Positions 58,265-64,000 of a DNA stretch of 64,000 nt are shown one piece after another (positions within the stretch are counted from its first letter, which is position 1; each line of letters starts with the position of its first letter). Source of the stretch: Ptiloglossa arizonensis (taxonomy: Eukaryota > Arthropoda > Insecta > Hymenoptera > Colletidae); the NCBI RefSeq assembly GCF_051014685.1, contig NC_135048.1:29096543-29160542 (forward strand), given 5' to 3'. The notes under the pieces were generated by a model, which worked only from the letters and a program-made list of their open reading frames with translations, did not search any database and was not told the DNA's origin. Made by a program: the position numbers and the translations under genes.

Positions 58265-58580
58265 GTAGTATTCGATTAGCGTGATTTCACAAATAGTGAA
58301 TACCACAAATATTATGAATAGTGAATACCACAAATATCACGAATAGTGAATATCATGAATCGTGAATACCACGAATATCACGAATAGTGAACATCACGAA
58401 TATCACGAATAGTGAATACCACGAATATCATAAATAGTGAATATCACGAGTATCACGAATAGTGAATACCACAAATATCACGAATAGTGAATACCACGAA
58501 TATCACGAATAGTGAATACCACAAATATCACGAATAGTGAATACCACGAATACCACGAATATCACGAATAGTGAATACCG
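58265..58580. repeat. ATCACGAATAGTGAATACCA array
   Basis: About twelve units, mostly 24-36 bp, made of CACGAATAT and AGTGAATAC words; imperfect. Confidence 0.9.
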
Positions 58581-58689
58581 ATCTCAGTATTCGAATTATT
58601 ATTCGAATAACTGAATTTGAATTCTCAAATATTATTCGTAGTATTCGAATAGCTGTAAAATATTCGAATATTAAATTCTGAGTTCCAGA

Positions 58690-60035
58690 TCGCGTGCAGA
58701 TTAAATATCACGGTGATGTCAGACACGGTGAAAAAATTGTTATCCATTTGAGTGGACGTTGAAATTGAACGGAGGATCGGAAATCCGAAAGGAAATCTCA
58801 TTTGTCTCGTGTGCTAATTTGCGATGAGCTGATGGATCGACAAGCATCGAACGTTAACGGTGCTCATTTATCAACGTGCTCTCGCACCGAGTATGATAAA
58901 GCGTTGATTATAATTGACATTCGCGGCAGATGGTCGTGGCGCGTACAATTCTTCCCGCGGCTCTCCGCGTTTCGAACTTTATCTTTATCTGCAGCTTTGT
59001 CATTCCGACAATTGCGTCAGAAACGTTACGCGGAAAAGCTGGAAAACGACTTCTCTCATCGATGAGTCAGGGCACGGGAACCGGTCGAAAAATACATTAA
59101 AAGTGAACGTGGTTCGAGAGTGGCCATTTTTGGTACTCCTGGAAAAGAAATATTTTACGAGAACCGTAAAATATTTACGCGATACTTAAACACTAGGAGC
59201 AGGTCTTGGAATGAATAAAACCTCAGCTTTGAGTCCCCACAAGGCCCCTAAAGAGCTCCTTATTTATTTTTATCTTGACTACCATTCGGAGGTACGTTAT
59301 TCAAATTTTGTATCATCTTGAAAAATTACCGTCCAAACAATTTCCTAATTTTATTCAAAACTTAATATCCACAAACTCATAAACTCATATCGTCGATGGT
59401 ACAAGTGTATCGAATGAAAAGGAGGAATATTTTATAAAATTCTTTAACATTTTCACAAACTCTTTCGCTGTGACTTTTTCTCTATCTAGTATTCGTATAA
59501 CTGAAGGTACCGAAAGAGAATTTAAAAGAACGATAAATAAACTTTCACGGTAATGAAATTTGCCTTGCATAAAGCATTTCAGAAACAACCTCTCGGTGTA
59601 ATTACCTTTCTCGGTAAGATCCGTCACCGCTTAAATACAAGTACCAAAAATGGCCATTTTCATCGAAATCTTGAACCTGTGGTGCTCGTACCCATGACTC
59701 ACGGGGCCAATCGTTCCATCGCGATCGTTTCATCGCGAGCTCCAGCTCCGTAGGTCCTATTAGATCACTTTTCGGAATAGCGAGTCGTTAATTCGACTTG
59801 CCCTTGACACACGGGAGAAAGAGAGACAGAGATGGAGTTAACGAGCGAAAGAAATGCCCTGACGCCCACGAGCGAAGATTCTCTCTGGTCATCTGTTAGC
59901 AACGCCTCGTCAAGATCCCTTAGCTACGTCCAGTACCGCCCTTAACACCGGAATTTACACCTCAAGGGCTCCACATCTGTTGTTAGTTACTTCCATATTT
60001 TATAAAAAAGAGAAATAATGATAATTGTGCTGGAT
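58690..60035. other. Single-copy region
   Basis: Alternating CpG-rich (58690-59080, 59700-59960) and AT-rich DNA with short frames. Nothing recognised. Confidence 0.5.
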
Positions 60036-60039
60036 ATTC

Positions 60040-61240
60040 AATTCTTTGTAACGGATTTTTAGAACTGTTTAATTTGAAAATATAATTTCAGGATTATAAT
60101 TTTGTTCACTGTCTACCAGAACTATGTTCTTCTATTAAAATTACGTAAATTATTCTGTTAGGTTAGAAGTAGATATCCAATTTTTAGAACTGTTTAATTT
60201 GAGAATATAATTTCAGGAGTGTAAGTTTGTTTGTGGTCTACTAGAACTATGTTCTTCTATTAACATTACGTAAATTATTCTGTTAAGTTAGAAGTAGATA
60301 TCCAACTTTTTTTTAACAGATTTTAGAACTGTTTAATTTGAAAATATAATTTCAGAATTATAATTTTGTTCACTGTCTACTAGAACTATGTTCTTCTGTT
60401 AAACTTATGTAAATTATTATGTTAGGTTAGAAGTAGGTATCCAATTTTTTTTAACAGATTTTTAGAATTGTTTAATTTGGAAATATAATTTCAGAATTAT
60501 AATTTTGTTCACTGTCTACTAGAACTATGTTCTTCTGTTAAACTTATGTAAATTATTATGTTAAGTTAGAAGTAGGTATCCAATTTTTTTTTAACAGATT
60601 TTTAGAATTGTTTAATTTGAAAATATAATTTCAGGATTATAATTTTGTTCACTGTCTACTAGAACTATGTTCTTCTGTTAAAATTATGTAAATTAATCTG
60701 TTAGATTAGAAGTAGGTATCCAATTTTTGTAAATGAATTTTTAGGACTGTTTAATTTGAGAATATAATTTCAGGAGTGTAAGTTTGTTTACAGTCTACCA
60801 GAATTATGTTCTTTTATTAAAATTACGTAAATTATTCTGTTAGCTTTGAAATAGGTATTCAATTTTTTTTTAATGGATTTTTAGAACTGTTTAACTTGAA
60901 AATAGTATATAATTTCAGTAGTATAATTTTATTTACTGTCTACTATAACTATTTCATTCCAGTAAAATTACGTATATTATTCTATTAGATTAGAAGTAGG
61001 CATCCAATCTTTTTAACGAACTTTTAGAACTATTTAATTTGAAAATACAATTTCAGTAGTATAATTTTGTTTACAGTTTACTAGAACTATATTATTCAGT
61101 TAAGTTAGAACTAAACATCCATGTCTTTGAAGCACTTTTGTAACTATATAATTTAGTACTATAACTTCAAAACTTTGAGTATATAATTTAGAATAATAAT
61201 TTTGGAAGTAGAATTTTTGTTACATATTTCTAAAACTATA
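60040..61240. repeat. About 120-130-bp tandem repeat, eight to nine copies
   Basis: CTAGAACTATGTTCTTCT, TTAGGTTAGAAGTAGGTATC and TTTAATTTGAAAATATAATT recur in fixed order. Copies at 60320-60720 are most alike and both ends are diverged. Confidence 0.9.
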
Positions 61241-61559
61241 TTACTCCTGTAGTAAATTTAACTTGGAAATTGCACACTATAGTGATCAGCAACTGAACAA
61301 TTTTTAATTATATTGGAATGAAAATAAAGGGCCCCAGAGTCTCTAAGGACAGCCCTGGCTACTCAAACAGCGATATTCCATCCAACGAGATTCGCGTCGT
61401 CGAATCCGTGTTCGATATCTTACGTTCGCGAACAGGAAAAACGCTCGTAAAATTAACGACTGACCACCATGCGTTACACCGTTCCGTGACCATAAACGCC
61501 GGTTCCATATTCCTCGTGACTAATCTCCGCTTCCTTATAGAATCTTTCGACGTATAACA

Positions 61560-62240
61560 CGACGAGGCGAGATCTTCCAATACGCGAGATCGCGTGGGAA
61601 GCTAACAATTCGTCGCGTTAGACAACGTCATCACCGAGTCCTGTCATTAGTTAACAAATTGTTAGAAGTGCTGGTACAATCTTTTATTCAAGAAAATGTA
61701 TCGTTCGAATTTTCTCATATTTATTACACATTTGCTCCTTCTAGTATTACTAACTAAAAAAATCAAAGAAGCAGTTAGATAACGTTATCACCGAGTCCAG
61801 TCCTTAGTTAACAAATTGTTAAAAGTACTGGTACAATCTTTTATTCAAAAAAATGTATCGTTCGAATTTTCTCATATTTATTACACATTTGCTCCTTCTA
61901 CTATAACGACTAAAAATATCAAAGAAGCAGTTAGATAACGTCATCGTCCAGTTCTGTCATTAGTTAACAAATTGTTAAAAGTACTGGTACAATTTTTTTT
62001 ATTCAAAAGGATGTATCATTCGAATTTTCTCACACTTATTACACATTTGCTCCTTCTATTATAACGACTAAAAATATCAAAGAAGCAGTTAGACAACATC
62101 ATCACCCAGTCTTGTCATTAGTTAACAAATTGTTAGAAGTACTAGTACAATTTTTCTATTCAAGAAAATGTATCTCGAATTTTCTCATATTTATTACACA
62201 TTTGCTCCTTCTACTACAGCTATTACTAACTAAAAAAAGA
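61560..62240. repeat. About 155-bp tandem repeat, four copies
   Basis: Units contain GTCATTAGTTAACAAATTGT, CAAGAAAATGTATCGTTCGA and ACACATTTGCTCCTTCTA, starting near 61626, 61782, 61938 and 62097. The left edge (61560-61625) is CpG-rich and continuous with unique DNA. Confidence 0.9.
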
Positions 62241-62259
62241 AGCAGATATCAAAGAATAA

Positions 62260-63140
62260 AAATTACTATAAAACAATTTTCTTAAGTTTCATTCAAACAA
62301 TTGTAATGCAACGTTCACTACAAATATTCTAAAATATTTATCTACTCCACGAGAATGTTTTTAAGGATGTTCTCAGAGTACAAATTTTTCCCCACAAATG
62401 TATCACAAAAACAAATTTTTTTTTTTCTATAGAACTTAGACCAGAATTATTAAAGAATAAATATCACTATTCTTTTGGATACCTGGTGTCGGAAATTAAT
62501 AACTCTCGCAGGTGGACCGATCGTAGAGAGGGAAGACGGTTCGCTTTGCCGCGCTTTTGTTTCTCGTGTTCTTTGCGCGTGCGCGCACGTGCGAAAGAGT
62601 GAGAGAGAGAGAGATCCGGTCTAACGAGTCGCACCGAGAGGAATCGGGTCAATCGGATACGCGAGACTGGCCACCGTGAGGAAGAAATGTCACGTGTCGT
62701 CCACGCGAAGCGGATTTCAGCTTTTCAAGGCCATTCTTGGTATCTGTTTCTTCGAACGATTTTATTCGTAGATTCGGATCATTGTTGGCCAGACGAGTCC
62801 AAGTACTCGTGGAAGAAACAAAGATCGATTTCTGATTAAAAAAAAAAAAAAAAAAAACTAGGGATGTCACGATCAAGGGGAACGTGGAGAGTAATTTTTA
62901 ATTGGACGAATGCTAGTCGAAACGTCTGATCCAATACGATAACTCCTTTCACAGATCGATTTGAATATGTATATAAATAGTATTCATGGAAGCTGGAAAG
63001 ATCAATTTTGGATTTTGATTATTTGGGATTTGGAATTTAACCGCTATTTTCGATTCGGTTTTATTTAAAGGAATCTTAAGAATTGTTTAACAATTGTAAA
63101 TGTACGATTTAGAATATTTTGGGAGAAATTATACTGTACA
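62260..63140. other. Single-copy region
   Basis: A CpG-rich core (62480-62780) with a GA run near 62600 and a poly-A tract near 62838-62858. 62905-63010 is a stray copy of the 43.9-44.2-kb repeat (AACGTCTGATCCAATACGA). Confidence 0.55.
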
Positions 63141-63149
63141 TCTTTATAA

Positions 63150-63340
63150 GTATGTATTATTATATAGTAATATGTAACATATAACTTATATAACTTATAT
63201 TTATAATGTACAATATATAACTTATATAACTTATATTTGTAATATATAATATGTAAGTTATATAACTTATATTTATAATGTACATATAAGGTACATATGT
63301 AAGATACATATGAAAATGTACATATAACATATAACTCATA
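63150..63340. repeat. TATAACTTATAT array
   Basis: Short words TATAACTTATAT and TAATGTACATATAA, several self-complementary. Related TA-rich words appear again at 63800-63990 beyond the pseudogene. Confidence 0.7.
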
Positions 63341-63351
63341 TTTGTAGTAAA

Positions 63352-63715
63352 GGGTGTCCCAATCGTGACCGGTCGATTTGAATTTCGCGTTATTTTTAAA
63401 ATGTCAAACCGATTAACCCGAAACTTGACAAGTGTCATCTAGATAGATGGAAAATTAATCATGGAAAAGTACACGGTGAAAGGACGCGTACGAATTATTC
63501 AGGCGTATTACGAAAAATAGCGATCCTTAACCCTAACGATTCGGGAACTTTATAATCATTTCCCTCGAAATCGTGTGTCAACAAAAAGCACTGTGCAAAG
63601 TTTGCTCGCTAAAATTCATTAAAACTGGTTCAGTCAGAGATCTGAAAAAGTCACCGCATCGATCGTTCAAGTGAAAATGTTGTTACTGTTGCTGAAAGTG
63701 TAAGTGAAACCCCCA
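63352..63715 (+). pseudogene. Broken 5' end of a DUF4817-type transposase gene
   Basis: An ATG at 63461 opens MEKYTVKGRVRIIQAYYEK, the helix-turn-helix start of the DUF4817 family found in insect transposons. The frame is interrupted by TAG at 63518 and TAA at 63620, and later family-like words (serine-rich, then AAESV-like) require a frame change, so it is not functional. The 5' flank GGGTGTCCCAATCGTGACCG may be part of the element's end. Only the N-terminal part is present before TA-rich DNA. Confidence 0.7.
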
Positions 63716-64000
63716 AGTAAGTGTAGAACTGTGTAATAAGTGTAGTGTAGTAAGTGAGGACCAGTTTGCAAAGAATTTTGACAAAAAATCTTCATTTGCA
63801 TACAACTTATATAACATATAAAGATACGTTACAACATACAGTATATAACATACAACTTATAAAACTTACACAACACATAAAGATAAATGAAAGTATAATT
63901 ATACAACGAATATATAATACAATATATACGATAATACGTACAATAATATACACTTATAATTCCTATATAGTTTTAAAAATGCATAATAAATAAGAAGAAA
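63716..64000. other. TA-rich single-copy end of window
   Basis: Low-complexity ACATATAA/ATACAA words with a 79-codon frame of no significance. Confidence 0.5.

Overview
The window looks like nuclear DNA of an insect, most probably a hymenopteran (bee/wasp/ant lineage). Pointers are exons of the muscle PET/LIM-FHL gene Limpet with insect-type sequence, short mariner-type and TTAA-flanked non-autonomous transposons, a broken DUF4817-type transposase as seen in ant and bee genomes, and a mosaic of CpG-rich single-copy blocks with AT-rich tandem arrays. The genus cannot be named. Bacterial features (operons, ribosome binding sites, CRISPR) do not apply.

Only a few stretches are convincingly protein-coding, all on the + strand. 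16119-17948 is a large exon-like open frame (about 610 residues) with a 21-bp minisatellite that encodes perfect heptads. 30934-31088, 34572-34772 and 37673-37847 are exons of Limpet (FHL-type LIM protein), the last two with unmistakable LIM zinc-finger residues and good splice sites. 48648-48852 is a probable alternative first coding exon lying inside the next, very long Limpet intron. The remaining LIM exons are not in the window, so they must lie beyond position 64000. Junction phases fit a multi-promoter gene: a phase-2 donor after the 30.9-kb exon matches a second acceptor 11 nt inside the first LIM exon. The 48.6-kb exon ends in phase 1, like the 37.7-kb exon, so both can join the same downstream LIM exon. 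The 16.1-kb exon ends in phase 0, like the outer acceptor at 34572.

By my manual tally about 28 kb (a little under half) is tandem repeat. There are around 35 different arrays, with monomers from 9 to about 200 bp, in intergenic DNA and in Limpet introns. At least ten are built from one short palindromic core, TATTCGAATA. Others are unrelated local sequences. Several have one copy that merges with a CpG-rich unique block while the other copies have lost CpG by C-to-T and G-to-A changes; in the clearest case (11.7-12.6 kb) CpG counts run 17, 10, 6. This repeat-linked CpG decay is the most unusual signal here.

Mobile DNA: two inverted copies of one mariner-type MITE (22.6 and 25.6 kb), another mariner-type MITE (11.4 kb), a 315-bp TTAA-flanked piggyBac-like MITE in a Limpet intron (32.5 kb), a possible Tc1-type end (45.2 kb) and the DUF4817 pseudogene (63.4 kb). 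The many open frames in arrays and CpG-rich blocks are judged non-coding and are listed as rejected.
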